Positions 1 through 12,040 of a DNA stretch of 64,000 nucleotides are shown in pieces (position 1 is the stretch's first letter; every line of letters starts with the position of its first letter). The stretch covers positions 72,808 through 136,807 of the forward strand of contig CAUYUJ010017824.1 in the NCBI GenBank assembly GCA_963575745.1. Direction: 5' to 3'. The translations under genes and the position numbers were made by a program. The DNA comes from Prorocentrum cordatum (taxonomy: Eukaryota; Sar; Dinophyceae; Prorocentrales; Prorocentraceae). The notes beneath the pieces were generated by a model. That model was not told where the DNA came from. It searched no databases and saw only the letters and a list, made by a program, of their open reading frames with translations.

Positions 1-767
1 ACTGTACTCCGGCCGCATCTGTCGGGTGCAACAAGAGGGGGGTTATGGGCACATGGCGAGATGCATCGACCCCGAATCGAACATTGCTCGCCGACGGGGG
101 CCCGATGGCCCCAGCCTGCCCGGTGACGTGCGGATTCACGCCGATTCCAGGTCGATGCTCCCCCCTGTGCCTGTCCCCCCCTTACCGTTGCCCCTCAATC
201 CACAGTCGGGGCGCTGAAGAAGGAACCCTTTTCGTTGGGGAGGGGCTCGGGGTTCCTGGATTGCTGTGCAGTTTTCCTTAGGTTTCCCTTTTTGGGTTTC
301 CACGGGAAATCGAAGTTCAACTTTTGGGGAACAGGGGCCTCGTTCCTTATTTAGGGTTCCTTAGGTCAGCGCCCCGACTGTACACCTTAGGCGATGCTTA
401 AGAAAACCCAAGTTTTCGGCCAGAGTCTCGATTATTCTTGATGTTTCAACGTAAACCCTAAGATTTTAATAGAGATGTTGGGTTTTTATTCAAGTTCTGA
501 GACTATGAATTTCTTAACCCATGATTTCTTGAGCATTTCGCAGGGTGTAGGAGGCCCCTGGCCCAGCACAGGCCCCGCCGGCCCTGGGGCCGGTGGTCCA
601 CCCGCGCCACGCAGCCCCGCCGCGGCAGCCGGCCGCGCCCGTGGCGACCACGGGCGCCGTGTCGCCCCGCCCGGCGCCGGCGCCAGTGGCTGCGGCGCCG
701 CAGGCAGCCGTCTGCCGTCGGCCGCTTGCCTCCTTTTCACGAAAACAGACCATTCGCAGCAGCGAGC

Positions 768-768
<1 letters not shown>
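1..768. other. Gene-free stretch, nothing recognised
   Basis: Short open frames on both strands have proline- and arginine-rich translations typical of G+C-rich non-coding DNA. I see no domain, RNA gene or repeat family here. The last 200 bases are very G+C-rich and run straight into a poly-T tract. Confidence 0.5.

Positions 769-834
<66 letters not shown>
769..834. repeat. Poly-T homopolymer, about 66 nt
   Basis: An uninterrupted run of T follows GAGCG and ends before GTTTTGTTTG. It could be a reverse-oriented poly-A tail of a retroposed transcript. However, I see no recognisable gene body on the minus-strand side, so it may simply be a homopolymer expansion. Confidence 0.9.
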
Positions 835-835
<1 letters not shown>

Positions 836-1597
836 TTTTGTTTGTTTCTTCTTATCCCAAGGGTAACGCTCGTTGCCCTGGCGCAAACCCCCCTCCCCCC
901 CTCCCCCGGTTAACGCTAGCGGTCGTACTGGGGGTGAGTGGCCTGGACCCCCCTCCCTACGTGCTGTGGTGCACAGGCGACGCCGCGCTGGTGGCGCGGA
1001 CGCACTCTGGCGGATGCAAGCTGCGGCCGCCGTCACCGTTACCCTCTCGCCCGAACCCTCCCACCCCTCCCCCCGGGTAACGACCGTTATCTGGGAAATA
1101 ATACAAAATTGTCACACAGCACAAGATCGTTACCCGTAGTGCGCAATTGCAAAGTGAGGTCTACGAATGCGTACAGAGATGCACACAGCAGTTCTGTTGT
1201 ACTTCAAACAGGGCTCCCCCCCACGTATGATCGGACGGGGGCAGGACGAGGCTGAATCCGTTCCAGAGCGTTCCAGAACGTTCTCAGAGAGTTCCCGAAC
1301 GCTCTGAGAAGGCCGCGGCGCCCGAGACATCCTCCAGAGCCGCCGGATCTCAGAGATTCTCGATTTCTCCTCACCCGAACTTATCCCCTTCCTGGCTTCG
1401 TCTTCTACGATGTCCATTTGAGTCAGCAGGAGCTGCTCTGATCAGGGTGCGGCGACGACCCGGGTCGTCGGGCCCGCCTCCCCCCCCCCCTCCCTGGGCC
1501 CAAGGTGCCCCCAGGATGTCCGAGGAGGCCCCCACGGCCTCCAGGTCACCTCTCACGGGGCCCAGAGGGCCCCAGTGGCTCCACGCCGGGCGCTGGG
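835..1597. other. Gene-free stretch
   Basis: Contains C-runs and short degenerate repeats such as CGTTCCAGA/CGTTCTCAGA near 1258-1310 (GTTCCAGAGCGTTCCAGAAC). No coding signal or RNA gene was recognised. Confidence 0.4.
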
Positions 1598-1722
1598 AGG
1601 AGGAGGAGGAGGAGGAGGAGGAGGAGGAGGAGGAGGAGGAGGAGGAGGAGGAGGAGGAGGAGGAGGAGGAGGGGGAGGAGGAGGAGGAGGAGGGGAGGAG
1701 GAGGAGGAGGAGGAGGAGGAGA
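1598..1722. repeat. (GGA)n microsatellite
   Basis: Nearly perfect GAG/GGA trinucleotide tract with a few GGG interruptions. Poly-Glu, poly-Gly or poly-Arg open frames across it are by-products of the repeat. Confidence 0.95.
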
Positions 1723-2099
1723 CGCTGGGGTTCCTTGGGCCAGGGGCACCTTCAGCAACCCCTGGCGCCCCCCCTGCCCCCTGGATAGGCTGAACCTGTC
1801 GGTCGCGCAGGTCCGAAGGGGGTGCGCAGTGTTGGTGCTCGCGGGCATACGTGGGTCAGGGGGGAGCACAAAGACACATCATCGTCGTTTCCCAGGAACA
1901 TATATGGAACATCCGGGATTTGGAGGGGATGATGAATAATATCAAGGAAATGGAGAATATGTGGAATCCTTGGATTCAGGCATATTTTTTGCTCACGCCC
2001 GCTCCCAAGATCTACCTCTTCCGTGCCCTGTTCCAGTCTTCCCTTCCTCCTCCTCCTCTTCCTTTCTTCCTCATCCTCTTGTCGACATCGATGTCCTTT
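1723..2099. other. Gene-free stretch
   Basis: Transition from the GGA tract to the AT-rich repeat array downstream. Nothing recognised. Confidence 0.4.
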
Positions 2100-3590
2100 A
2101 TCAAGCGTTCGTATTGGGATGATTTACAAAACGTTTGTATTGGAATCCATTACAAAAGGGTTCTTTTTGAAAGCCTTCTCAAAAGGATTCCTATTGATCT
2201 TTCCGCGAAAGCATTCCTACTGAAATTCTTTACGAAAGGATTTCATTTGAAAGCCTTTTCGAAAAGGATTCCTATGGAAAGCCTCTGGATCCAAGGAACG
2301 TTCTTCACAAAATGATTTCTATTGAAATCCTTTACAACAGGATTTCTATTGAAATCCCTTACATAACGGTTCCTAGCGAAAGCTTTTGCAGAAGGGATTC
2401 CGATTGGAATCCTGCAGACAAGGATTTTTTTATTGAAATCTTGTACAAGATAATTAGGACGTTTTTTTTGAAATCCACTGAATCCTTTTCAAAAGGACTC
2501 TTAGTGAGAAGCAGGAACACCTGTGATTTCATGTTTTTTTTTTTTGTTCTTCTGGTTTGGGAAGCAGGAGAACTGGTGATTTTTTTTTTTTTTTTTTTTG
2601 GGGGGGGTCTGTTTTGGGAAGCAGGAGAACTGTTGATTTCATTGTTTTCTTCTGTTTTTTCTGGTCTGAAGGCTATCGTTGTTTGGGCTTGGCCGGTTTG
2701 GTAACGTAGCTCCCAAACCAGAACCCCCCCAACACAAAACGATGACATCACATTTTTTCTGCTTCCCAAGCCAGAAAATCGAGGAAAACCAATGAAATCA
2801 CAGGTTTCCTGCTTCTCAATCGGAATCCTTTTGAAAAGGCTTTCAAATCATATTCTTTTGCAAAGGATTTCAACAGGAATCCTTTTGTGGAGGATTCCTA
2901 TCGGAATCCTTTTGTAAAGGCTTTCATTTGGAACGCTTTTGCACACGATTTGAAATACTTGTCAGAACGGTTCCTCGCGAAAGCTTCTCCAGAAGGGATT
3001 CCGATTGGAATCCTGCACAAAAGGTTTCTTTTTGCTGTTTTCCAAATTTATTACATAAGGATTTTATTTGAAATCCTTTTCAAAAGGATTCCTGGTGAGA
3101 AGCAGGAAAACATGTGATTTCATTGTTTTTTTTGGTTTTCTGGTTTGGGATGCAGGAAAACATATTATTTCATTTGTTTTTCTGTTTTTTCTGGTTTGGG
3201 AATCAGGACAACTTGTGATTTCATTGTTTTTTTCTTGTCTTTCTGGTCTGAAGGGTATCGTTGTTTTGGCTTGGCCGGTTTGGTGACATCTAGCTCTCAA
3301 ACCAGAAAACACAAAACAACAATGAAGTTACATGTTTTCCTGTTTCTCAATAGGAGTCTTTTTGAAATGGCTTTGACATCCAATTCTTTTGTAAAGGATC
3401 TCAATATAAATCCTTTGTGGAGGATTCCAGTCGGAATCCTTTTGTAAAAAGGTTTTCAGTAGGAACCTTTTTGTACACGATTTCAATCGGAGTCCTTTTG
3501 CAAAGGATTTCAATAGGAATCCTTTCGTGAAGGATGTTACTTGGAATCCATTTGAAAAGGTTTTCAATATGAATCATTTTGAAAAAAAAA
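2100..3590. repeat. AT-rich array of AAAGGATTCC palindromes with larger inverted units
   Basis: The short motif AAAGGATTCC and its complement GGAATCCTTT recur dozens of times, often back to back (GGAATCCTTTTGAAAAGG). A larger pattern overlies it. A block with GAGAAGCAGGAA, TGTGATTTCAT and CTGGTTTGGGA starts near 2506 and again near 3093. Each block is followed by a reverse-complement block containing ATGAAATCACAGG or ATGAAGTTACATG and TTTCCTGCTTCTCAAT or TTTCCTGTTTCTCAAT. So there are two tandem units of about 590 bp, each internally palindromic. The base composition is far more AT-rich than the flanks. No protein family is recognisable in the open frames. Confidence 0.75.
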
Positions 3591-3719
3591 GATGTCACAT
3601 GCAATTCAAGACACACCAGAAGGTAGATCTTGGCGGGGGGGGTGCGACAATTTTTTTTGTGTGTGTCCCTGGGCCCCTTCAGTGGGGCTGCCCAAAGCGA
3701 AAATGTTAGCTTAGTAGCC
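3591..3719. other. Spacer with G-run
   Basis: Short spacer containing GGCGGGGGGG and a GT run. It joins the AT-rich array to the copia-like relic. Confidence 0.4.
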
Positions 3720-5740
3720 GTCTCCTGAGGGGACGGCATACCACCCGTACGTTCTTCGTGCACATGGCGTTCGTCATCGTGCTGCACTTCGCACGTTGTC
3801 AAAGGATGACAAGCAGTCCGAGGTCTTCTGCACCACCAGAACTACTGGACCGACTTGGACTACTGTGGAGCGGCGTATCACAATTGACGCAGTCTCCGGC
3901 GATGTGATCCGCGACGAGAGCGTCAAAGGCGTCATCGCCAAGGACATTTTATATGCGCCTCTTCTGGTGTCTCGCGACATCACCACGGTGTTCTAGTACA
4001 GACCAGCCACTTCGGATAACCATACATGACAAGATCTGCCCCGACTTTTGAACAACCAGCAAGTTGTACAATACCTACTCATGCGATGACGGCCGTGCAT
4101 ACCACGACACCAGCACAACCTCACCGAGACAAGGTACCAGAATGGGACCCTTTCTTTGTCACTCGGAACCTCAACAAACGCGAGGTTGCCACTGAACCTC
4201 GTGCTCAGGAAGCCCTGCAATATGAATGCGACCGACTACGCCGGCTCAGTTTCTGGATTGAAGAGCCCGTTGCCGAGAAATGCGAGGCCAAGGCCTTCGC
4301 CGTTCGTGATGGCGTCGCTGTCCACTTCGGCCAACTACTCGAGTTCTCTTCCGGGGAAGCACTCAGACTTATACAGCGATCGACAGCAATTCAAAGGCGC
4401 GTCGTCATGCAGGGCGACAACATGAATGATGAGACTGGGTTGGTCGCCGTTTTCGCCGATGCCACCTGCAGTGCCTTGCGCACCGAGGCTTCCGAACTTT
4501 GCGACGTTGTTAGCTTGCTCCCTGGCAGCGGCGGTGAACGAAGTGATGCGCCAGGATCCTACGCCTAAGCACTCGTGTATGGAGACGCCCAGTTTGACTC
4601 TGTCGACACGTGGATATCCTCACCGCCCAACCGCCGTCCTTCTCCCGGGGCAAAGCACAAGTGCCCTGTTTACCGCCATCGCCTTGCACTCTATGGACAT
4701 CCGCTGGCTGGACTGTTCTGGGAACGAGCTTGCCGCGCATGCTGAGATTCCGTCGGCCTCGCTCATGCGTCGCTGTGGGTGCGTCTGGTCGCGCCCGACC
4801 TCGGCTGGGCGCTCTCCGTCTACGTGGGCGGTTTCAGGATGGCACGATCCAGGAGGAACCTGCCTGGCTTAAAGGCTGGGGGCTCGTCAACAATGTCGGC
4901 ATCAACGCCGATCCACTTGCCGAGCTCGACCGCTACGTGGGCCGCGGTCGATCACGTCACTCCGTCGCGGGCGCCGAGCTTGCGGGGCGCATGAAAACCA
5001 TCCGGCCGTTTTTGCCCACGCGTCCCGCTCCCGACTACAAAGAGACTAAAGACAGACGCAGCGTCCGACGCGATATGCTTGGTTTCACCGATCAGCGCGA
5101 ACAGCGCTACCTCGACGCCACCGCTGCGCTGGCTACGACGCCAGAACTTCAGCACGAGGACCTGCAAGCCGCCGATACATGAGGCATCGAACGCACTTCA
5201 TCCACCAGAATTCGACAACGCAGCCTTCCTTGGTCCTGAGGCGGCCAGCTTCTTCATGAAAGTATTTTACTTGGCGCGCTGCTGCTGGTGCGACCCTCTG
5301 CGCCCAGTTTGCAAATTTGCGCGCGATGCTACAACATTTGGGCACAGTCTACGAGAAGCGTCTCCGCCGACCCGCATGTTGCCTCGAACGTGCTAGAGAC
5401 CATTGCTTGCGCGGCTTCGTTGGTGGCGCCGCGAGCTCGCTCTTCATCCTGCTCTTTGCAGGTGCATCGTGCGCCGACTGCGTTACGACGTCAAAGTCCA
5501 CTGCCGGCGTCTTCGCGGCCATCGGCACCGGCGCGTTCTCGCTTCTCAGCGATGTGCAAGAAACAGACGGTGATTCCATATTCTTCCACGGTATATGGGA
5601 TCCTCGCTTTGGGCCTGGCTTTGTTTGCCGTTGCTCGCGCTCCGGGGGCGCGTGGTCAGGGCCGCGCAGAAAGGCCCCCAGCATTCAAGTTCAACTTCTT
5701 GTGCTCAATTTACCGGAGGCCTTCGTTGCCACCGCTTCAT
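3720..5740 (+). pseudogene. Degenerate Ty1/copia-type retrotransposon pol (RVT_2 plus RNase H)
   Basis: The plus-strand frames between 3.8 and 5.7 kb read in order like a copia pol broken by stops and frameshifts. Around 4330 VHFGQLLEF and around 4405 RRVVMQGDNMNDE match the start of the RVT_2 domain. Around 4650-4720 KCPVYRHRLALYGHPLAG and LFWERAC match its palm region. SVYVGGFRMA (about 4816) is the catalytic box, with YVDD replaced by YVGG. Around 5250-5330 FFMKVFYLARCCWCDPLRPV matches the segment between RT and RNase H. Around 5480-5600 DCVTTSKSTAGVFAAIGTG and CKKQTVIPYSSTV match copia RNase H. The signals are spread over all three frames. The loss of both catalytic aspartates shows it is dead. 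Family matches are from memory of RVT_2 proteins in dinoflagellates; LTRs were not found. Confidence 0.75.
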
Positions 5741-8464
5741 CAATTCGCGAAGACCTGGCGCCCCCAATCGACGCGCAAGGGTTCTTCTGGATCCCCTCTT
5801 CACACGCCCGGCCCCCCCCTGCGCCCCGCCCTTCCGCGGCGTCGCGCCAGCGCCGTCTTGCTTCGCGCGCCAGTCGAGGCCGTCGCGCCTCAAGGGCCGC
5901 CGCTCGTGCAGTTGATCGTTGCAGAGTATGGGGCTGTCATCGGACATGCCCGAAAATGCCGCGCCGCGGCCCGGCGACGTCCTGCGCCAGGCCCATCGGC
6001 TTGACTTCTATGTGGCCGTGGAGGTATGCCGACGTGAACGGGTGCATCTCGAGCATGTGGGTGCAGCGTAGCAGGGGGCTGACATGATGACATAACATTT
6101 CGCGGCTAAGAGACAGGCTCGGTGGGCCCAACTGCTGGGCGTGGCGCTGATCCGACTGCGAAGCGCCCGCGCCCCTGCGGCCCCTCCCTGGCCTGGCCGC
6201 CGCCATTGCCCCGCCGAGACGCCGTTGTTCGACGGGTGCGTAGGCCAGTGCCAGGTTTTGTTATCGGGCGAAGAAACGTCGGGGAATCCCGGCACCGAGC
6301 GTAGCCAAACCTGCCAGAGGCAAAATAATCATGAGGGGCTCCATGCGCGCATGTGCCGCTGTGGTGTTCCGGCTGGCGCATTTAGTGCGTCGCGCGCCCG
6401 TGGGGGGAATGGTCCGAGTCGTTCGCGTGCTGTTTTCGTCTGCCCTTCCCTGCCGCCCCCGAGGCTAACGCGCCGGTAGATCGCACCCCCTGATGATGTC
6501 CCCCACTTTCCAGTGCCGCCTTGTCAGATCACCGCGAAATTGCGCGTCCTGCTCAGCTCTCGTGGACGCGCAGCAGGCCATGCTTCGGCGTGGCCGCAAG
6601 GACAGGCGCCTACATCTGGGACAGATGCCCGTTGCCGACCGTCGAGGTCAGCGACGACGTACTCGCGGCGCCGCGCAGGGGCCGCCGCTGTCGCTGGCAT
6701 CCGCTGCTACTCATGAGGTCCAGCCGCTGCGAGTCTACCGGGGCCCCGGAGGGCGCTGTGCGCGGACCAGTCAAACCGCGACAGCGAGCCCATGGGTTCG
6801 CGACAGTCTGTGCACCGCGTCCGACGCGCAGACGCTGTTTTGATGGGCATCTGACGCCGAGAAGGATCAACCGCAGTCGGTTCAGGTTCGACGGCCGCTC
6901 CTCGGCCCCTCCCGGCGCGGACCGTGGACCCCCCGCGCCGCTGCAGCAGCTGCCGCCGACGAGAGTCCAGCGGGGGCGCCCTCCAGCCCGACCGAGATGC
7001 CCGTGCCTGCCGATCCCGAGCACGTCTTGCGCCTGTATGAACCGCCAATGGACGACGTCCTGCGCGTTGTCGGGCCAGTAGTTACCAGCATCCCCAATCG
7101 AGGACTCTTTGCCCCCCGAGGACGCGCATCTACCGGCCCAGGGGCCGATCGAGCCGTTCGCCGGGGATTGTCCCGACGATGGCCCGCCGCCCCCGATCGA
7201 CTCCAACGACCATTGCGCGGGCTCGAATTGGCAGACGCGCGACGCCAATATTTTCAAGAGCGTATGAGAGGACGACCAGGGCCAAAGAGCATCGGCTTTG
7301 CATCATTCGTTCCGTCAATTGCACCCTGAACCTGATCTCTTAGGTGGCCGGTCCGCGCGGTGCGCCATCGTCTTGGGCCGCGCTGGCCCCCGTGCTCGGG
7401 GTGTCCGGCTGGGTTGCCGACGCGTCGGCATGCTCCAGCTGAAGGCCGTGGAGATTTAATGCGACGACTTCTCCTTGTTGATCGCGCATCCAGGACCTGC
7501 GTGTTTGAGCGCTGCCTCTCCAGGTTGCCAGGCGGGGCCCTGGGGCGCCCGAGATCCCCCTCCCCCCCCTCGCAACGGCGTGGCCGCGGCGAGGGGCCTG
7601 CGGCGGGTGTCGAGGACTTCCCCGTAGTCTCCGAGTCGGCTCCAGAGGTCAAACCCAGTGCTCCTTCTGCGCCCGCTCCAGGACTTTCCACGTTTCGGAC
7701 CCCGCCGAACAACGCGCTTTGCGGTCTCCATCCAGACTTGGACTCTTGACGAGCTGGTGGGTCGCGATCCTAACGTTGGCCCCCTCTCGGATAGATCCTG
7801 ATGTCAGAGAATTTGCGTGCCGCCGACGTCGAGACACCGGCGCAATCTTTCTGTCTTTATTGTTCTCCTCTCTCTTATGAGCGGTCTGGCATACTCTCGC
7901 GAGTCAGAACTTCGCTCATGTTCCCATGAACGACGATATGGTCGATGGAGAGGGTTTAGTCTTCCCATTGCTACTAAGCACAAATCTGTAAGTGCATCAG
8001 TTGCTCGAGGCGATCTTACGCCTGATCTCACAGTTGACCGCTGCGGCTCCTGCCTCTCGGCCCAAGGTGCACCTCTTTGCTGGGGGGCAGCCGATGTCGC
8101 CTGTCCACCCCAAGACAGCGCAGGTGTTGGAGGATGCCGGGGCAAACTTGATGACTCGCGGACGTCGGGGCCCAAGCGCTGAGCAAACAAAGTTTTTGGC
8201 ATATTGCTTATGCAAGCATGGGATATACAGTGCGAAGCTCTTCGGCGTCGTGAGGCCTTCCGATAGCCCATCAAAACGCCCAGATAATGAGTGGCGCGAC
8301 GCCTGGGTTCCCGGGGTCAAATGCTGGCCGCGCCCCGCCGCGACGGGCCGCTGGCTGAGCGACCGTTCGTTCTGCGAGGACATGACCGACGGCCGCGTCG
8401 ACAGAGGCTTCGTCCCATTGACAGAGGCCGCCGTGCATCTGCGCGCGGAGATTGTCGACAGGCG
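5741..8464. other. No recognisable gene
   Basis: G+C-rich sequence with many overlapping open frames on both strands, none showing a family I know. It may contain further decayed 3' parts of the copia relic or exons of a host gene split by introns, but I cannot support either. Confidence 0.35.
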
Positions 8465-8580
8465 CAGAACTGGGCCGCCGAACATCTGAGCTGGGCCGCC
8501 GAACATCTGGCCGAACATCTGAGCTGGGCGAGATTGTCGGAGGCCGCCGTGCATCTGAGCTGGGCCGCCGAACCTCCGGC
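8465..8580. repeat. Small minisatellite, GCTGGGCCGCCGAACATCTG unit
   Basis: A unit of about 20-22 bp (GAGCTGGGCCGCCGAACATC) appears complete or truncated four to five times, interleaved with copies of GAGGCCGCCGTGCATCTG that also occur just upstream near 8425. Local tandem duplication; no coding meaning evident. Confidence 0.75.
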
Positions 8581-10168
8581 AGTTCGCGAGGAAAGAGGTC
8601 GCGCGCCTATGCGCGCCCAGGGCGCGACGCGCAACGCCTCTTTCTCTGTGGGCCAGGCCGCGGCCGGCCTATGTCCCGCTCCGGGAACGGGCGCGGCGGC
8701 GGCGGCGGTTGACGGCCCATCTAAGCGGGGGGCGTTCAAAGTGACCCTGCGGCGGCTGCCCTCGCTCATGGTGAGTTGTTGTTTTGGGTTGGTGTTTGTT
8801 TTTTTCTTCTTCCTCCCCGCATGCAGTGGCGCGCGCGGGCGATTGGTGCGCCTGTGTCGCGGGCGCGCCCTGGAGGGTGCGCGCGGGCCGCCGCTGCCTC
8901 TCTGCCCCCTCGCCCGAACCTTGCGGCCCGGCGCCGACGCCGCCGACCTTTGCGCCCGCTGCCCAACCTCCTGCGGCCAGGGGCGCGCGCCCCCGCTGCC
9001 CGCCGAGGCGCCCCGGGGCGCGGCCTACCGTCGCCCGCCCGGAGCCGCGGCGCGTGGGGCGGAGGGGCAGGTTCGGAGCGATGAATGAAACCTATGCGCG
9101 TACATTGGCCCGCTGGACGGCGTCTGCCGAGCGCGACGTCGTTGGGTCGCGTGGCCCTGCTGGCTGCTGGCGTCGCTGCTACTGCGGCTGCCGGCAGTCC
9201 TGGCCAGCGTGCCGCCGATGCAGGAGCGACCGCGTATCGACGCTCATTGGGCGTGCCCGCAGCGCGCTGGTGATGTGGCAGCCTGACCTTTCACCTCCAC
9301 GGTGTCGCAGGCCGATGCGCGATATGTGTCGGCGTTCATTGCGTAGGTTTGCAGCGCGCAGATGATTTGCCAACTTGCCACTTCCCCAGTATCGCAGCTC
9401 GATGTATGATGCTGCAGTGCACGTTGCTGTGACGGATAGTCCTGTGCCTGCGCTTCCTCCATTTTGACGCTTCAGCTGTGGTGGGGCAATGTGTTTGATT
9501 CGCGTGCACTTTGTAAGTGGAGAAGTTGCCTTCGATCAGCTCACGGTGACGAGTGCCCATGTTTGTGTTGATGGGGCCTAAGACGAGTTCGTGCTTCTCT
9601 TAATGCGCATTTCCTTTTGCCCTGCAGCCGACAGCAGACGTGTATCTGTGTTGTGCTAACTAGACAGCTACCAGAGAGATTGGGATCGCTGGTTTTAGTT
9701 GTGTATTTATGGCCGTATGTGTTGATTGGGATTGTGCTTGTACTTAATGCGCGATTGCGCGCGTGCATCTGACATGCTGCTTATGCTTCGCCGCGGAAGG
9801 CGCGCATGTGGCACGTCGCCCCAATTCTCTCAGGAGGGAAGATTGCATGCGGGGGGGCAGCCCAGCCCGTTCGACTCGAGTCGCTAACGCATCGCCGAAC
9901 AAGCTTGACTGCCCACTCATCTTTACGATTTTCCCTTGCTCCGCCTGCCTGTCACGCTCCTCCGCCCCCGTTGGCGCCACGGCATCTTTAATTGGGGGTT
10001 TGCGCTGCGGGTGGACAGGGGGTTGTCGTGATTGGGGGTGGTTTCTTGCCTTTTGCCGTCTGTGGCAGTGCGCGGCGGCGCGTGAACATGTGAGGTTCGT
10101 AGGCCCGCCCCTTCGCCCCCTGGCCGCGCTCTTCGCGTTTTGCTTTTGCATCTCGCGGGTGTGGATTC

Positions 10169-10170
<2 letters not shown>
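8581..10170. other. No recognisable gene; one acceptor-like tract
   Basis: Mixed sequence. At 8795-8826 a T-rich stretch ending in CCCCGCATGCAG resembles a 3' splice site, but no convincing exon follows. The open frames downstream are arginine- and cysteine-rich without known domains. Confidence 0.3.
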
Positions 10171-10204
<34 letters not shown>

Positions 10205-10274
10205 TGTGCGTGTGCGTGTGCGTGTGCGTGTGCGTGCGTGTGTGCGTGTGTGCGTGTGTGCGTGTGCGTGAATA

Positions 10275-10307
<33 letters not shown>

Positions 10308-10331
10308 ATGTGTGTGTGTGTGTGTGTGTGT
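10171..10331. repeat. (GT)n microsatellite with GC interruptions
   Basis: About 160 bp of alternating purine-pyrimidine TG/CG dinucleotides (TGTGTG, GCGTGTGCGTG). Such alternation is compatible with Z-DNA formation. The His/Thr or Val/Cys open frames here are artefacts of the repeat. Confidence 0.95.
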
Positions 10332-11130
10332 ATCAACCCCCTTGTTTATAACCTCTCATATATCTCGCCCGCCGCCCCGTTCGGCTCGCAGGAATCGGGC
10401 GCTGCGTTGGCGGCGGGGGAGCGGGGATGGGTACCTTCACCATCGTCCTCTTCATCTTCGCCACCGCCTGTGCCGACGGACGTTCAGGAGAGGATTGGTC
10501 CTTGCGTTCTCTTTTCCCTCGCGCAAGTGGACCTGCAGGAAGGGGGCCTTGTTGCCCTGGGCCGTCAGGCTTGTGCTGACGTGGATCGGCGAGCGTTTTG
10601 CTGGCGGACAGGCGCACGAGGCGCCCATCAAGCTCGATGTCGAAGGCGCTGGGCACTTCCGCTCGGGCGCGAAGGTCGAGGCGGGGCGCTGTTCGGTAGG
10701 CGGCTGGGAAGTGTCGCCCGACAGACGGCAACGCCCGAGATATTGTTCTTTCGCAGGCTCCAGGGATAACGCGTGGTTGCGGCCCAGTCCCCGTTCCTCC
10801 CCGGGAGCGATGACGTTTGGGGGCCGGCCGCAGGTTTGAATTTTTGCATTCCCAATCTGACATTTTAGGGCTGCTCTTGTAGAGGACAAGGTTAAACACG
10901 AACAGGAAGTGGAGGAGGATGGCGAGGTGGAGTATTAATCCATAGTAGTATCAGTAATGCTGACAGTAATGGTAACAGTAATACCAGTAACTGCGAAATC
11001 CATTATAAGAAGAATACGGATACTAGTAGCAGTATTACTATAATACGAATGGTGAACAAAGTAGCATTACTGTTTATAATCAACAACATACTAATAGTGC
11101 GCATACTAATGTTTGTCACATTACGCATAG
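10332..11130. other. Non-coding stretch; AT-rich AGTAAT-type simple sequence at the end
   Basis: 10332-10900 is G+C-rich with no gene recognised. 10925-11130 is AT-rich with short degenerate repeats around CAGTAATG and GTAATACCAG, marking the boundary of the composite repeat that follows. Confidence 0.4.
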
Positions 11131-12040
11131 ATTATCCCGGCAAAGCAACCTAACAGCGATGTGTAGGAGCATATCTGGAAGCATTCCCCTTAATATTCAG
11201 ATGAGAATCCAGTTGTAGAATTCTGCTGTTCTCGCAGTCGTAGTCGCATTCGCGATGACAGTCGCAGTGGCAACGGCACTCACAGTCACAGCCTCGGCCT
11301 CAGCCTGCCTCAGCCTCAGCCTCAGCCTGCCTCAGCCTCAGCCTGCCTCAGCCTCAGCCTCAGCCTGCTTCAGCCTCAGCCTCAGTCTGCCTTCAGCCTC
11401 GGCGTCAGCCTCAGGCTGCCTCAGCCTCAGCCTGCATCAGCCTCAGCCTCAGCCTCAGCCTGCCTCCTCAGCCTCAGCCTCAGCCAGCCTGCCTCAGCCT
11501 CAGCCTCAGCCTGCCTTCAGCCTCGGCTCAGCCTCAGCCTCAGTCTGCCTCATCCTCAGCCTGCCTCAGCCTCCAGCATCAGCCTGCCTCAGCATTCAAA
11601 ATGTGGCCCGGGAATGGAGTTCTGGGAACTCGAAGAACACGAAGTGGCCTACAGTTGGCTCCGGGCATTCAAAATCATGCCCAGGAATGGAGTTCTGGGA
11701 ACTCGAAGACCACGAAGTGGCCTACAGTTGGCTCCGGGCATCCAAAATATGGCCCGGGAATGGAGTTCTGGGAACTCGAAGAGCACGAAGTGGCCTACAG
11801 TTGGCTCCGGGCATCCAAAATGTGGCCCGGGAATGGAGTTCTGGGAAGTCGAAGAGCACGAAGTGGCCTACAGTTGGCTCCGGGCATTCGTTCCGGGAGC
11901 GCCAAGAGCGATTTTGCGAGGATGTCCCAGGCGATTTGGGCTTCGGCGGCAGCCGCCCCGGGTCCCGCCCCGACCCCCCTGAGGAGTCATGATGCTCTCT
12001 TTTGACACCATTAGAAACCTATCAGTCTTTGCTGTTAGGT
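11131..12040 (+). mobile_element. Composite TIR repeat, unit 1
   Basis: Begins ATTATCCCGGCAAAGCAACC, carries ACCTAACAGCGA at 11149-11160, and ends near 12040 with TTGCTGTTAGGT, an 11-of-12 reverse complement of that motif. Inside, in order: a block with CAGTTGTAGAATTCTGCTGT, a CAGCCT array (about 11287-11590), four copies of a 73-bp satellite, a unique block with GCGATTTTGCGAGGATGTCC, and an end block with GAGTCATGATGCTCTCTTTT. The same order recurs in two more units downstream. The terminal inverted repeats and shared order suggest a non-autonomous DNA element with expandable internal satellites. No transposase is present and no target duplication is clear. Confidence 0.65.
11598..11889 (+). 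repeat. 73-bp satellite array, 4 copies
   Basis: The landmark GGAATGGAGTTCTGGGAA starts at 11611, 11684, 11757 and 11830, giving an exact 73-bp period. Because 73 is not a multiple of 3, each successive copy is read in a new frame, so the same three peptides appear in rotating order in all plus frames. Confidence 0.95.

Noticed and set aside
1598-1722. Long poly-Glu, poly-Gly and poly-Arg frames across GGA/CTC tracts (also at 12.3, 15.1, 18.5, 23.2, 28.4, 55.9 and 59.1 kb)
   Set aside because: They are open in several frames at once only because trinucleotide repeats lack stops; no flanking protein-like sequence supports them.
8795-9088. Exon after an acceptor-like tract at 8795-8826
   Set aside because: The downstream frame is arginine/alanine-rich without domain or repeat-phase evidence; one weak acceptor is not enough.
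10171-10331. Histidine/threonine-rich protein over the GT repeat
   Set aside because: Dinucleotide repeat artefact, open in several frames.
11255-11992. Frames of 245 and 337 aa over the CAGCCT arrays and 73-bp satellites
   Set aside because: All three plus frames are open over tandem repeats, and the peptides rotate because 73 is not a multiple of three; repeat artefact.
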